A stretch of 64,000 nucleotides of DNA from Nautilus pompilius (lineage: Eukaryota; Mollusca; Cephalopoda; Nautilida; Nautilidae). The notes under the pieces were generated by a model. That model saw only the letters and a program-made list of their open reading frames with translations. It did not search any database and had not been told where the DNA came from. Positions 49,041-61,800 of the stretch are shown here, in pieces; within the stretch, counting starts at the first letter, position 1, and every line of letters starts with the position of its first letter. Made by a program: the position numbers and the translations under genes. The stretch spans positions 248,001 through 312,000 of the forward strand of contig JACATO010000047.1 in assembly GCA_018389105.1 (NCBI GenBank). Direction: 5' to 3'.

Positions 49041-51300
49041 AGCGGAAAGAAACTAACACGATAGTTCATTTTGTATCTTGTGACGTCACTTGTTTTAGCC
49101 TGCAACCTCCCCCATTTTTTTTGCGATACCCTGTGATGAGACTTCTTGAGAGCTTGCCGTATCTCCATAAAATCTTCTCTAAAAGTTTATCAATATAATT
49201 CTTGTTCCCCTTAGGCGAAGGCAGAATTCATATTTACTAAATATAATGCAAGAAAAGATTAAACTTATTGTTGGACGATCATATTTTTTAAAATTTTATT
49301 CCAGTCGTAGTTTATGCAAATTAATAAATTTTAACTTGTTTGAATTAGTTTTGCTCTATCTTATCTTTTCCATCCATTTAAATTACACTGGCCTTTAAAA
49401 GAAAAAGAAAATGTTTCGTTCCCAGAGGAACAACCGTTATGTTTAGTTAGAAAAGTCGTTTTCATCAAAGGAGAAGAGTCAATGAGGGAAAGCAACTGAG
49501 ACTGTCGTGTTTTCGAATTATCTGAGTGTTTTCGTATTATTTCTTTGAAACATGGATCGACACTGTCATAACTTTGATGATGCCACTCCACTCTCACCCC
49601 AACCTCAAGGGACCAGGGCATTTTCTTTGTTATGCTATTTCTAGATAAGAAGGATAGCAGACTCGGCAATGATTAATCTGTGCTTAACATCTGTGATAAA
49701 GTTCGTTCAATTAAATTTTACTCCTGGAATTAAAAGATGTTCGCCTTTCTTTTGAAAGAATCGTCTTTGATGGAGATCGGTGATTGTGTCTTTACATCAT
49801 TTATTTTAAGGACAAAATTAACATGGATTTTTAGCGAGGAAAGTGCAACGGTAGAACTTAAAGTTTTTAAACAATATTCAGCTTACTCTTTTGTATGGCA
49901 ATACATATTTCATTGGTTCTAATTGTATTATTCGTTCCTCTTTAAGTATGCACCGCTATAAAGTAATTCAATTTAGTTTAGCTTTTATAAGAGAACGGAA
50001 AACCATAAATCTTCGCTTGTGTAAGTTTCAAGTTTCTTTCAGGAAAAAAATAATTATTTGTAAGTACTTCTTGTAAAAATGTATTATGTCATCACTACCA
50101 TCAACCGATACTGGGACAACTGTTTTCTTGTATGTAACCAGACTGATTTATAATTGTTTCCTAGTATTGCTGATACAAGAAAATCTAAAAGTTTTCTTGC
50201 CGTTCTTATATTCAAAACATTTAATTGCTTTTTAAAAAAAAAAAAGAAAGAAACTTCTGTCAGATGTCTTCTTAAAGGTACAAAATAGAAATAGATTAAT
50301 TCGGATCTTGTGTAGTCACTTAGTATTTTACAAAACTTTACAAACCGAAAAGACTTCTGTGAATCCCTTGCTGATCTCTAATAATTACATAACATTTATT
50401 AAATAAGGATTCCATGCTTATACAATATAGTTAAGATGTGGATCAAATAAGAATTTATATAACTTGATGAAAATGCTTTAATTTTTATAGTTGATATTTC
50501 TGTTGATTACTACTAATACCCTATTAACTTTGTTAATTGCTGAAGTTCACTCACCTTCGCATTTGACACTTTTGTTTATGACTCGTACATCTTTTTCCTT
50601 AAACTTCATTTTACGATATGTAATCTCCTAAATATTAACCTTTCGTTTTATTATCTTATAAAGTAATTAAAGCAGAACTTTAAGTCTACCGGTTTAAAAG
50701 TTTGCTGAAACTAATAAATAGAATTCCCACTGCAACTGGTGGAGAACAATTCGGTATTTCTGGTTCCATGAGTAGAGAAGATATATTCAGATATTTACTT
50801 TTTTTTCATTTCCCTACAGTACACGCAGGCCTTCTCACCGCGCACATTCATCTATTGCTGTGTTCATTGTGTGAGTGTACAAGCAGATATTTCTATTCTG
50901 CACTTTTTAATAAGCGTTTGCACATTTATGTCAGGAAATACGTTTACAGAATTAACAGAAAAACAGTATGCTTTCAGATATTAAAAAATCTGTTTATTGA
51001 TTAATAAACTAGCAGTACTAGGCGGCATGTGAGTGATATAAGACAATAATCACAAACATTAGTAAAGATTCTATTTCACTGTCCATACAAATATTTTTTT
51101 GCAAAGATTACTCTAAAACGTTCTTGAACTTCGTTTTAGCCATTTTTAAAAACACTTTGCTGTATTGAAGATAAGTTGCCTGTTTATTCAGTCAGGTTAG
51201 CTCTCCTTTCTGCATTGCAGATACGTAGGTAACAAAGATGTTCTTCTTTTATGCATCTGCTCGTGAATTCTTTAACTGGCTTAAGAAGCAGAATCCCAAC
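49041..51300. other. AT-rich, no recognised gene
   Basis: A TGACGTCA palindrome lies at 49,081-49,088. Frames of 60-102 codons show no family motif. No repeat array is present. Confidence 0.55.
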
Positions 51301-51309
51301 TCATCCCTA

Positions 51310-51650
51310 ACCTCAGATTGACGGCTATCTTCTTTCGCGATACTTTAGATAGCCTCAGCATTCCTCTTTATAGGAAACCTACATCCACCGGTTGGAAGAT
51401 GACGTGGAACAGTTTCATTCGTCGCCTTTGTAAACTCAGCTTGGTATCAGCTTCAGTTCAGATGTTAAGTTTCTTCATCAGGTCGAATTTATTACTAAAC
51501 TGCTTATGCAAAATGTGCTCCCTCCATTTCTTTTCTGTTATTCAGTCTTACAAGTGTAACATAAATTACTCTCTATACGACTCCTCCCTTTCGGTCGGTC
51601 CTCACCATACAATTAAAATAAAACATCAATAAATTAAACTATCAAAAGGT
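51310..51650 (+). pseudogene. Penelope-like (PLE) reverse-transcriptase fragment
   Basis: A 104-codon frame from 51,318 contains FRDTLDSLSIPLYRKPTSTG, closely matching the 'FLDTLI...TSLYRKPTFTG' block near the C-terminal side of Penelope-type RTs. WNSFIRRLCKLSLV follows, fitting the 'xNSFxPxxYKxGLI' block. Near 51,585-51,625 a one-base-shifted frame gives LLPFGRSSPYN, fitting the 'LPFxGxxS' block. The catalytic part upstream is not recognised, so this is a short decayed fragment. Confidence 0.5.
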
Positions 51651-52355
51651 GTTCATACTTTGACACTTACAATCTGTTTTATTAATTTAAACGCATTTGG
51701 ATCATTGTTCCCTCTCAAGATCAGAATTCAGATGCCTGACAGATCGCCCGTTATACTTTGAAGGTGCAAACGACGGGTAAAAATCCAAAAGTTTCCCTTT
51801 ATAACACGTTGATGCACTGTGCATGCAGCAGCCAGGAAGAAAATACTCTTCCATCTTAAATCATATGACACCTAATGTGGATTTTTCCAGATCCTCTATT
51901 GATTTCAGACTTTAAATTATCAACATTTTTAGTACCAGACACTTCGAAGCCTGCTTTAAATTAATAATTTTCTTCTTGCTCTACTGACCTCAGTCAATAA
52001 TTTTTTATGAAAGCGAATTTGCGCATTTTTATCCCCAGTTTGTCAGATACGCACGTGGCCATTACAGCACTTTGCGGTCTTCCCCTATTTTGTTTCTTTG
52101 ACCCGAGGTATTCTTCGGTTGGAGCCATTTGAAATTTTCCGATGTGTTAAGGTTTACGATTATTTTTTCTCTTTAATTTCTCGCTTTTTGTTTCAATTGA
52201 AATATCTGAAATAAATACTGATTGCCCCTTGTAACCGAAGATGGCCATTGAGAAACTACATGTAAACACCTGGGTGTTTCAGTTTGTTTATAGAGTAGGA
52301 GCTGCTGCCCACACACTTCACTTAATGTCGAGAAACATCCGAGAAGACCAGACAA
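51651..52355. other. no recognised feature
   Basis: AT-rich spacer between the PLE fragment and a SINE. No frame or array stands out. Confidence 0.55.
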
Positions 52356-52550
52356 CCTAGCACTCACACTCGACGAGTACCAGAACTCTATTTTCAGATG
52401 TGAGAGAAAATTAGAGTACCCGGAAAAAACCCACGCGGCTGGCTGGTAAGGAGCGATAAGAAATCATGCCAGAGCCAGTCTCGACTGGGATTCGAACTCC
52501 GGCCCTCACCCATGGTTTACAGTAGTCTAAGAACTGAGCCATCAGAGATA
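52356..52550 (-). mobile_element. tRNA-derived SINE, copy 4
   Basis: In complement, GATGGCTCAGTTCTTAGACT resembles box A, and AGTTCGAATC (complement of 52,489-52,498) is a perfect box B. The tail CTTACCAGCCAGCCGCGTGG, TTTTTCCGGGTACTC and TTTCTCTCACATCTGAAAAT is the clearest version of the family tail. Confidence 0.7.
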
Positions 52551-53880
52551 TGTTTTAAAAAACTTCATTTTTAGAGATATTTTTAATAGATCCAGTGTAG
52601 TATCTTAGAGGAAAAAGGATTTTTTTCTCCTTTTCAGCTGTCACAAATATCAAGTCATGAAATAGGGGTCTCAGGCAAAGAAAAAAAAAACCTTAAGCGA
52701 CTCATGTTGTTTATGATGAGCATCATGTGCTTTTCTTTTAAATGCTCCAACAGAAAAAAACTTGGTAAACTTTAACAAAGTTAAATAATAATGATTTAAA
52801 ATAACAAAAAACAGAGAAATGTTCAACCTAGAAATATTTGAACTCAGACACTAAAAAACAAAATGAAACAGCAAAGATGGAAAGGATGTTCCATGAATAA
52901 GGCAGTACTTCTTAAAACCGGGATGCAAATAAAAATGAATGACTATCTGCAGTTTGGGCAAAAAGCGGTGATTCCCCTTTGCTAAGTTTAACGCTATTTG
53001 AACAAGTTTCCTCGCCGGACCTGTACGAGTACTGCGAACGTAAAGCAAAGAACATAAATAAACAAGAATTATATTTTGAAGAAAATTCGTGCTAATCTTT
53101 TTAAGTTACTTATCTAAATGCAGATGCTTGGCACCTAGGTACATATTTGCCGATTTGCTCATTACCGTGGTGGGCCTTTGAACACGTACAGAGTTAAACT
53201 AACTTCTGTTGTTGTTTCTTACGCCGTGTACTGAAAGAAGCATGTCAAACCTCTGGCAGCATCAGCCGCTGGAATGAGGATTGCACCATTTCATCAGATC
53301 ACAACTGTTATGTGCTGCTAATTAATTAATAAAGCTTATTTATGCTATTTAACTCTACATTCCAAACACTGCAAGAACCGCCACCCCCTTTCGTTCTTCG
53401 ATGATGGTTTATTGTGGAGGATTCCCGTGGATACTGTAGGGTGCTCGTCAGCTTCCTGCGCACTTGGCGAACTCGCCAGCGCCGTGAATTATGGTTGCTT
53501 TTGTTGAAGTCCGGTAGGTGTCGCCTCCAAGCAATACCCAGAATACCGGCAGATGAACACACTGATCGTTGTGGCCACTGCATTAAAAAAATAATGATAC
53601 AATACAAAGTAACTTTACAAAGACTCCAGGTTACGCTCCATGGATTCCCGCTTATGAATGGCACCACACAACTTTCTGAAAATTAAATTAAATCCAGTAT
53701 GAAAACAAGACTAGAAAGCACAAAACTACGTAAATTTCTTTCTACAAAAGAGTGACAAGAGAAATTTTCTAAATTGTGCATAAAGGGAAGAGCTGCCGGG
53801 TCAAAGCCCCTTCGAATCTAGGTCGGAACCGGACTTCCCTGGAATGGCTCTTGCTCGCCAGTCGGTTACGTAAATCATGA
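52551..53880. other. no recognised gene
   Basis: AT-rich, then GC-richer from about 53,360. Overlapping frames on both strands at 53,326-53,686 have no recognised domain. Confidence 0.5.
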
Positions 53881-54170
53881 AAATCTTTAGCAGAATTTTT
53901 TTTTGTTGTTGTTGTTGTTGCCGGAGTCGTTAAATGGCGGGACTCCGTACGGCGCAGAAGTGGCAACGTTCCCAAGCAGGACAGCAGCTGAACTACCCAC
54001 CAAAGTTCTCTCCCTTACAGACATCGGTGCAGGCAGCAACGACGCAGAGGGAAGGCAGTTAGTTCCCTTCACGGACCCTTTGTTTTGAGCAGCACCGTTC
54101 GCTCGCTTAGGCCGGCCGCCGGAGTGGGGGTCCGTTCGAAGAGTCGCCAAAAGGCCTTTCCGTGTAATTT
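53881..54170. promoter_or_regulatory. CpG-rich patch with an ATGGCGGGA motif
   Basis: A CAA/GTT run (53,900-53,921) leads into CpG-rich sequence with TTAAATGGCGGGACTC (53,929-53,944, YY1/E2F-like) and TAGGCCGGCCGCCGGAG (54,108-54,124). Frames on both strands cross it (101 codons minus, 61 codons plus), but neither carries a recognised domain. It could be regulatory or the GC-rich end of an unrecognised transposon. Confidence 0.25.
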
Positions 54171-55480
54171 TCACGATCTCCACCTTTTGCACTTCGATCC
54201 CCTCGAATTTTTGAGAACCACCACCTCAACAGATATTCTAAAAGAATGCTATTTAGGAGCGAAGTTTACCTCATCTACGAAAGAAGATAAGAACAAGCGA
54301 TAGACGCGGATGAGAACGTCAAGGTAATGGGATGCATCCTTGCTTGATACTTTGCTTTGCCCAACACCAGAAATTAAATTTTTTTTCGGATAGCGTTGAT
54401 GTGTAAAAAAGGGCACCGAGGAAGCTATCCATCACTGCCATAAAGAATCCGGGAAGGTGGACAAGAGGATGTGCTGGAAATCAAGCTGTCCTCGCTAAGA
54501 TTTACCAAACTTATAATCACTGTCTTTGCGACTCATCGTTGTCTTATTAATCAGCTTCACCAACACAGCAGAATAAATCAGGTGCCAAGTTTAATTTTAG
54601 GTTCGTGAATTTGTCCCAAAACTGGAAGCAAAAAAAAAAAAAGAAAGAAGAAAGAAGTGGAATGAATATTCCGAATACCAAAATCTTATGTCATGCTCAG
54701 TTCTGATTCTAATGTTAGTATTAAAAACCAATAAAAACATTCCTGCAAATTTAAGAAAGTTGTGGATGCCTCAATTTTGCCTTTTAGGAAATTACTGTAT
54801 GTTAAAAACTGAAAAGTTGACAAAAAAAGGTGGCGTGCAGATATACTGTTTTGCTTTAAGCATATAAACACTTAAAACAAGTTAACTGCATTTCACTTTT
54901 TTTATTTCTTTAATTATTTTAAAAAAAAATTTAATCTGTATACAACAAAATCGGTTGTATTCAAAGCATGTGTTGATTGAGTTTCCTAGAAGACAAGTAA
55001 AAAACTTTAGAAGCAAAAAGCGAGAGAAATTCACAAACTGACTTGTGATTCACTGCCCTGGGTTCATCCCCCAACTCATAAGGGGGAATAACCGCTTTTT
55101 AAAATAATGTTTAACTAGAGCGGTATTGTGACGACTGATTCGATTTACTCTGCACCAACATCCTTTATCAAATAAACCATTTATTTATCGAAAAGTCGTT
55201 TTGTAATTAATTCGAAACTTGAAGAACTAAGAAAACGTTTCAAAAGTAAAGAAGTAAATTAGCTGTTTGTTTTTTTGTTTTTTTATTTACAATTTTCAAC
55301 TTTTATTGGATTTATTTATCTACTTACATTTCTTTAACCCCAAATGGCAAGAAGTTGCAGTAATCATTCAATACTGGTCAATCCAGAGTGGCTCGCCTGT
55401 TAAGTGTTTGAAATAAATTAAAGTTTTTTTTCGGTATAAGCATCCACCTACATAATGCAAGTTTCCATTTGACTCTCTAA
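54171..55480. other. no recognised feature
   Basis: Mostly AT-rich sequence with no supported gene or repeat. Confidence 0.55.
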
Positions 55481-56290
55481 AAATGCCGGTTGTCTACACT
55501 GGCGGCCATGTTAGTATCTCTGAAAGTAAGTCTTTGGAACTGAAGCCACGTGACTCAGATACACTGCGGCTTTGTATCCGACAATTCTGTCCCCGTGTCG
55601 GTAGACGACCAGTGTCTGTACTTATGATGCGCAGAGACACACACACACGAGCCTTTTAAAATATGTGGTCAGCTGTGTAAAGAATCAGACGCATAACCGT
55701 TATTGTGTCTGATTGCGTCACATGCTAATGAGAGGGTAATGATGGGTGAGCGCCCCGTGGTCAGCTGTGTAAGGGAGAGGAGTTATTGGGGCGGTGAAAA
55801 AGCGCCATCGTATGGGCAGGGGTTCTGCTGAGGGACCTACTTCCTCCACGTGTTTCCGTTACCTGCAAGGATGGCACGCTCCGAAATCTCGAGTCCAACC
55901 CCCCTCCCCCATTTCGATGTTACCATGGGAACGGAACAAAAATTACAACGACAATTAACGTACACAAAATAGCGCGCAAAACGAAACTTGCTGCTGTTCG
56001 GAAACTCGTAGGCAGCAGCAAAATGTCTGACGTTTCATTAAATGATTTTTTGTTTGTTTTTTTTTTTTGTATAGTTTTAATAATTCTTCGTTAAAAGGAA
56101 ACAATTAATTTAACCAACTTGTAGTTATGGCAATTTTAATTTTAGAGCAATCAGGGCGAAGGGCATCTTTCGGCCCGTGGATGTTTCGAGGAAAATATGG
56201 CGGACTATTCCTCGAGGGCGTGCGTCCGTCGGCCAAAGACTCCCAAGATATTTGGCCTAAGTGAAAGGAAATAGCGATGCACGGTGAGTG
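55481..56290 (+). promoter_or_regulatory. CpG-rich promoter-like region with possible first exon
   Basis: Motifs common in animal CpG-type promoters cluster here: GGCGGCCATGTT (55,501-55,512, inverted YY1), ATGCGCAG (55,627-55,634, NRF1-like), TTGCGTCACA (CRE-like, about 55,714), GGGGCGG (55,789-55,795, GC box) and AAAATATGGCGGAC (56,192-56,205, YY1-like). The ATG at 56,197 has A at -3 and G at +4 and opens a 25-codon frame closed by TAG at 56,272. A strong donor, ACG then GTGAGT, follows at 56,284. If transcribed, the exon would be non-coding or carry a short upstream frame. The TSS and the gene itself are not identified. Confidence 0.4.
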
Positions 56291-56430
56291 TTTATCTTCG
56301 GTATCACCACTGCATTGACGGAAAGGTGAATTCTAAGTGTGCTATCCATGGCCGAGATGTAAGTGCCGGTTCAATGAAGGGTACATGAGTGTCTGCGATA
56401 GTTAAGGATGCAAGGCGACATTGTTAGCGT

Positions 56431-57310
56431 GTTGGTGCTGGGTTTGGTGTTTGGTTGGGTTAGTGTTGGTGCTGGTGCTGGGTTTGGTGTTTGGTTGGGT
56501 TAGGGTTAGTGTTGGTGTTGATGCTGGGTTGGTGTTTGGTTGGGTTAGGGTTAGTGTTGGTGTTGGTGCTGGGTTTGGTGTTTGGTTGGGTTAGGGTTGG
56601 TGCTGGTGCTGGGTTTGGTGTTGGGTTGGGTTGGGTTAGGGTTGGTGTTGGTGTTGGTGCTGGGTTTGGTGTTTGGTTGGGTTAGTGTTGGTGCTGGTGC
56701 TGGTGCTGGGTTTGGTGTTTGGTTGGGTTAGGGTTAGTGTTGGTGTTGGTGCTGGGTTTGGTGTTTGGTTGGGTTAGTGTTGGTGCTGGTGCTGGGTTTG
56801 GTGTTTGGTTGGGTTAGGGTTAGTGTTGGTGTTGGTGCTGGGTTTGGTGTTTGGTTGGGTTAGGGTTTGGTGTTGGTGCTGGGTTTGGTGTTTGGTTGGG
56901 TTAGGGTTAGTGTTGGTGTTGGTGCTGGGTTTGGTGTTTGGTTGGGTTAGGGTTAGTGTTGGTGCTGGTGCTGGGTTTGGTGTTGGGTTTAGGGTTGGTG
57001 TTGGGTTGGTGCTGGGGTTGGGTTGGTGTTGGTGCTGGGTTTAGGGTTGGTGTTGGGTTGGTGCTGGGTTTGGGGTTGGTGTTGGGTTGGTGCTGGGTTT
57101 GGGGTTGGTGTTGGGTTGGTGCTGGGTTTGGGGTTGGGTTGTTGTTGGTGTGGGTTTAGTTTGTGTTGGTTTGGTGCTGGGTTTGGGGTTGGGTTGGTGT
57201 TGGTGCTGGGTTTAGGGTTGGTGTTGGTTTGGTGCTGGGTTTGGGTTTGGGTTGGTGTTGGGTTGGTGCTGGGTTTGGTGTTGGTGCTGGGTTGGTTTTA
57301 GGGTTGGGTT
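56431..57310 (+). repeat. G/T-rich minisatellite with telomere-like words
   Basis: An 880-bp tract whose plus strand is almost only G and T, with A only in TTAG and C only in GCTG. Units of roughly 45-60 bp combine GTTGGTGCTGGGTTTGGTG, TTTGGTTGGGTTAGGGTTAG and TGTTGGTGTTGGTGC. GGGTTAGGG recurs about nine times in the first two thirds and is rarer in the last third. The Gly-Leu-Val-Trp frames it encodes are artefacts. G runs on one strand favour G-quadruplex and R-loop formation (general knowledge). Confidence 0.95.
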
Positions 57311-58489
57311 CATACTTAAAGTCGCCAATTAATCCCGTGATCTGTTCGTGTGTTGGTGGTTCCTGATTTCGTTAAGTATGAGCATTTCTCATGCCTTCTA
57401 ATATTATCCTGGCATAATACTGACCAAAAGAATATCAGAGATATTTTTTTTAATGTAAACTGTATGAATTCGCTGAAGATAAAACATTTGCCCAGAATAC
57501 AAGATTTGCTATGGAGTTTAAGATGTAGAGTGGACGCTGATGTGTTTAGTGAGTCGGTATCTTTTTTTACACCGTAAAGTCGCAGGACATTCAGCAGCAT
57601 GTATGGCTGGCTGCACCCCCGTCCCATGCTGTTTACTAGACATTTGATGCAGACTTGGATCGCTGACATCCACTTTCCTGTCAGGGTGGTGATGCAGTTC
57701 CGGAATGATCACTGGAGACAGTAGTTGTCCAGTGTGCCCAAATTATTTGGGGTTTTGGCTGGAGGAACATGGAAGATGTTAGATATTTACCTTCTAAAGT
57801 TGGTTATTAACTAGTCTTACGAGATGAGTCCTTGCGTTGTTGTCCATGAATGTGAATTGATTATGATGACTTTGTGCAAACAGAATAACAGGTATAATGA
57901 CCTCATTCAGATAATGTTGATCTGTAACATTTCCATCAAAGATAGTTGGTTCAATTCTGTAGTTATGCAGCACACCACCTCTACAGCATGGCTCATAAAT
58001 CCCTTTGCTCTTACCTTATGTGTGTCCACTAGATCTATTTTGTACCATTGTTAATGTGAAATATAATTTATATAATAGTTACATAATTGACAAAAATCTT
58101 GATATATTGGTATTTGTCAATCATTTTGAATGGCTCTGTTGAAGTATAGAGAGATCATAAAGAGAATTAAATAGAAATACAAAAAGCTGTCGCATACATT
58201 TTCTTTTTTACCATCTTTAGTGATTGGTTGATGAAGCATAGTATAAAAGACAATTTTTTTTGCATTTCAAATGTCACTAAGATGGAATTGAACTGATTTT
58301 CAGTTTCAGTATCAGTGTATCTGAGAAAAGTAATTAAAAGATCATCTACACACACACACACACACACAAGAGAAAGAGATCTCTATAATATGGTATAAGA
58401 CATCTTGATAGCTTTACAAACAATTGTGTATCTTTACTTGGAAATTATTAATTATAAAAAACAATAAAAACAGCTACTTTTTGCCTGCA
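57311..58489. other. start of a CpG-poor region, no recognised gene
   Basis: Sequence becomes AT-rich with few CG dinucleotides after about 57,750. A (CA)n run lies at 58,348-58,368. A pair of overlapping minus frames at 57,316-57,712 has no recognised motif. Confidence 0.5.
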
Positions 58490-58805
58490 TGCACAGTTAC
58501 ATTTCTTTGGTACAGTAATGCCTACAAGGGACACAACCATAGTGAGGGAAGTGTAATGCCAGGGTTATTTACTAGAGAGAGTAAGTATCCTGTTCTACAA
58601 AGACTTGACACTCCCAACTTCTGTAGGGAAAACCATAGTAGAATTCATTTTTAGATGTGGGAGGAAACCCACAAGATCAGCTGGTAAAGAAGATCAAGAA
58701 GAAACCATGCCTAAGAGGTACAGCAAAGCTGACTCTGATTGGGAATTGAACTTAGCCTTGGCATTCCAATAGCCTAACCACTTGGTCACTGATTGCCAGC
58801 TCAGA
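58490..58805 (-). mobile_element. tRNA-derived SINE, copy 5 (CpG-depleted)
   Basis: In complement, CAAGTGGTTAGGCTATTGG (box A region) and AGTTCAATTCCC (box B with CG changed to CA) lead into CTTTACCAGCTGATCTTGTG, GGGTTTCCTCCCACATCT and a distal part with CTCTCTAGTAAATAACC. This matches copy 1 along its length. Where copy 1 has CG, this copy often has TG or CA, as expected from deamination of methylated CpG. Confidence 0.7.
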
Positions 58806-61800
58806 TAAATTAAGTGTTAGGGTTCTTGGATTTGTTAAGTATACATTGTGTGTGTGTGTGTGTTGGGAGACAGCTTGTAACTTAATTGTTTTCATAAACT
58901 TTCAACCAGCATTCTAGTTAGAAAAATTAACTCTCTAAAATGCTATCAATGCAGTTGTAATTGAAAAAAAACAATCTGTAGCAAAATTTTACTACTTTTG
59001 TCTCTCTTTTGGTGGACTTAAAATGTTAGGAATAATTTCTTTGTTTAATTACTTATTTGAAAAAAAAAATTAAAATTTTTAAAAAATAAATTAACTGCTA
59101 CTGAATTTGTTGAAAATAATATTACACTTTGTAAAAACTTATTGCAAAAATAATTTTATTATCTTTTAGTTTTGTATACTAAGTAATTTGGTTATGGGCA
59201 GTCAAACATGCACATTTAAAAACAAATTCAGTTCAGGTTTGCAAAGATAAGTTGACAACTGATTTCAAAATATTGATGATTTTTATTGAAGAAAACAGGG
59301 AGCATTTACAGTTACAAAATCACATGATATAAAAGCTATGTTTTTCTATTCATATGTTAGTTTTTTTTTTTAAATATGTATAGACATCTTTCTAAAATGA
59401 ATGACACAATCTTTAACATTTTGAAAAAAATTTTTTCTATTAGCACAGAAATAATCACATCATTTAATTAATGAAAATATGTACACATGAAAGCATGAAT
59501 TACACAAAATCACTGAAATAACCATTTGCACCATGTATTTTTAGATGTGTGTATATATATTCTTTTTAAAATCATGCCATACTATGCATTGTTGTGACAA
59601 TATTTTGTGTATATGTTTTTATACACGTTCTCCATAGTTTTTAGCACCATTTTCTAGCAGGTTCATAATAGATGCTGTAACATTTAAGTCTCTTCTATTC
59701 TCACAAAACTAAAGTGTAAATGCATATAGAAAGATTTTTTTTTTGTTTCTGACATTTAAACATTAAAAAAAATTAGAATTCAAAATTAATGCTGGGCAAG
59801 ATTTTGTGTTGCAGCTTTGGAGTGTGTAGACTTTGCTGCATTTACGATCTGAAGCAAATTCAGTTTATGCATAAATACAACTTCCTTAGCTACAAGAAAA
59901 GCAACAAGGTATTGCCTTTTTAAAATTTGTGACTTTATTCCTTAAATAAGTGAATAGATATGCTAGAGTTAAATCTCATATAAAATTATTCAGATGGAGA
60001 TTGAACAAACTCTTGCTCTCACTTGCAACAGATGCTACAACACCAGCAACTATCAAAGGTATACATTACTGATACATTACCCAAAAGTAAAACTGGCTAG
60101 TTGAGAAAAAGAAAACTGCATTTTAATTTATGAACCTTAAACATTTTGAATTCTTGCTTTTTATAATAAGGGTAAATAGGGTTTACTGAAGGAATACTGT
60201 AATTTGTCCAGTCAAGACGATACAAAAAATACTATTGACTAGCTCTTAATTGTTCTTAAGGTTATTTAATAAAGGGCTACTATTTTGTACAGCAATTATT
60301 TTCATGACTAAATATTTAACTAAATTTTAGATGGTGATATTTTGGTTTGGATTTCTGCATAAAAAAATAATTTAATTTGATTTTTATTCTTTTCAGTACT
60401 GAACAAAAGAGTGATATTAAGAATTTTAATATTCTTTATCAATCTCCCCCTTTTTTTCTTTTGTAAACTGGTATATTTGTTTTCTTCTTTTTTTGTTTAC
60501 AAATATATTTAGTCAACAGTTTGTGGGTTTTAGTCTTCTTATGAATAAGGACTTAGAATATTCTTCCTCTTAGTTAAAATAAAATCCATTTTTAAATGAC
60601 TATCTATTGTCGATAAATCTAATGTAGTAAAAATTTTTTTTATTTTTTCCTTTCCTGAAATTACTTAATATCTCTCAAAGATAATTCCTTTTGATATGCT
60701 TTTATTCTTATGAATGCAAACTACTTATTTTCAGTGCAAAACCAAAAAGATATATTAGAGTAATTAAAAATTTATAATAATTAAGTAACAGTTTTAAAAA
60801 AAATGTTAAGAGTATGATCCTCTGCTAGCCTGGTGTACAGCAATTGTTGAGAGAAATATGTAGATCTAAGCAAGCATGATGATTTTAGCTTGTTTATGAC
60901 AAGTCGCAAGAAAGTGTAAATGAAACTATATTATTTGATGGCTAGTTGTACAGCAGTATACATTTAGATGTTTCTGAAAATTATTGACATAAGTCTTTGC
61001 AATCGATAGTAACTGGGAGCAGGTGGAAGATGCTGACAAATGTCAGTTTTGGTAGCAAAATATTGTTATCAAAGGAACACACACACTTTATATATAGAGA
61101 GAGTTAACTGTTTTTCTGCTCTAAAGTTATTTTAAATCTTGGAATTTGCTAAACGTAAATAATATGTAATATAATTGAACAACAAGGCATTAATTAAACA
61201 TCAGAACATCATTAGCATCCGAAGATTAAATGGACTTAATTGTTTTTATCTCTAATAACTAGTTATAATTATTTTGCTATTATAAGTTTGATGGCATGCA
61301 TTGATAATATCTACAGTAATCCACTTTTAAAACATTAATAGAAATGTGAATTACAATGAAAATATTGATCAATCTTGTTGACTTAACATTAAATAATTTA
61401 ATATGTATTTGAACTCACACTATTTACTTTACTACAATTTAAGGCATTTTCAATTTCAAAATAGTGAGTGCAGGGTCTTAATTGATATCAAACTATATTT
61501 TGTGTGCTTTATTAGCAGCTTAAAATGCTCTGTTTTATGGCTAAAATAAGAGTATTACTTACCTTTATGTTCTAAGTATATATTTCAGTTTTGCAGTGCT
61601 TTAAAAAACATACAGATCCATCTGTGTCATTAAAATTTTCATGCAAAAAAAGTTAGCTTACAATCATTTTATCAATGGACTAACACGCGCACACACAGAA
61701 AGGGAGAGAGAGAGAGACAGACAGACAGACAATTAAAGACAACTACAGGAGTAAATTTTAATTTGCATGCACATTATTATAAATGATGACTGATCTTTAT

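Noticed and set aside
53887-54192. 101-codon minus-strand frame and a 61-codon plus frame
   Set aside because: The minus frame ends in poly-Asn/Lys from a GTT/AAC run; the plus frame begins in the same run. Neither has a recognised domain.
56491-57366. Several Gly/Val/Leu/Trp-rich frames
   Set aside because: Translation of the G/T-only minisatellite in all three frames; not protein-coding.
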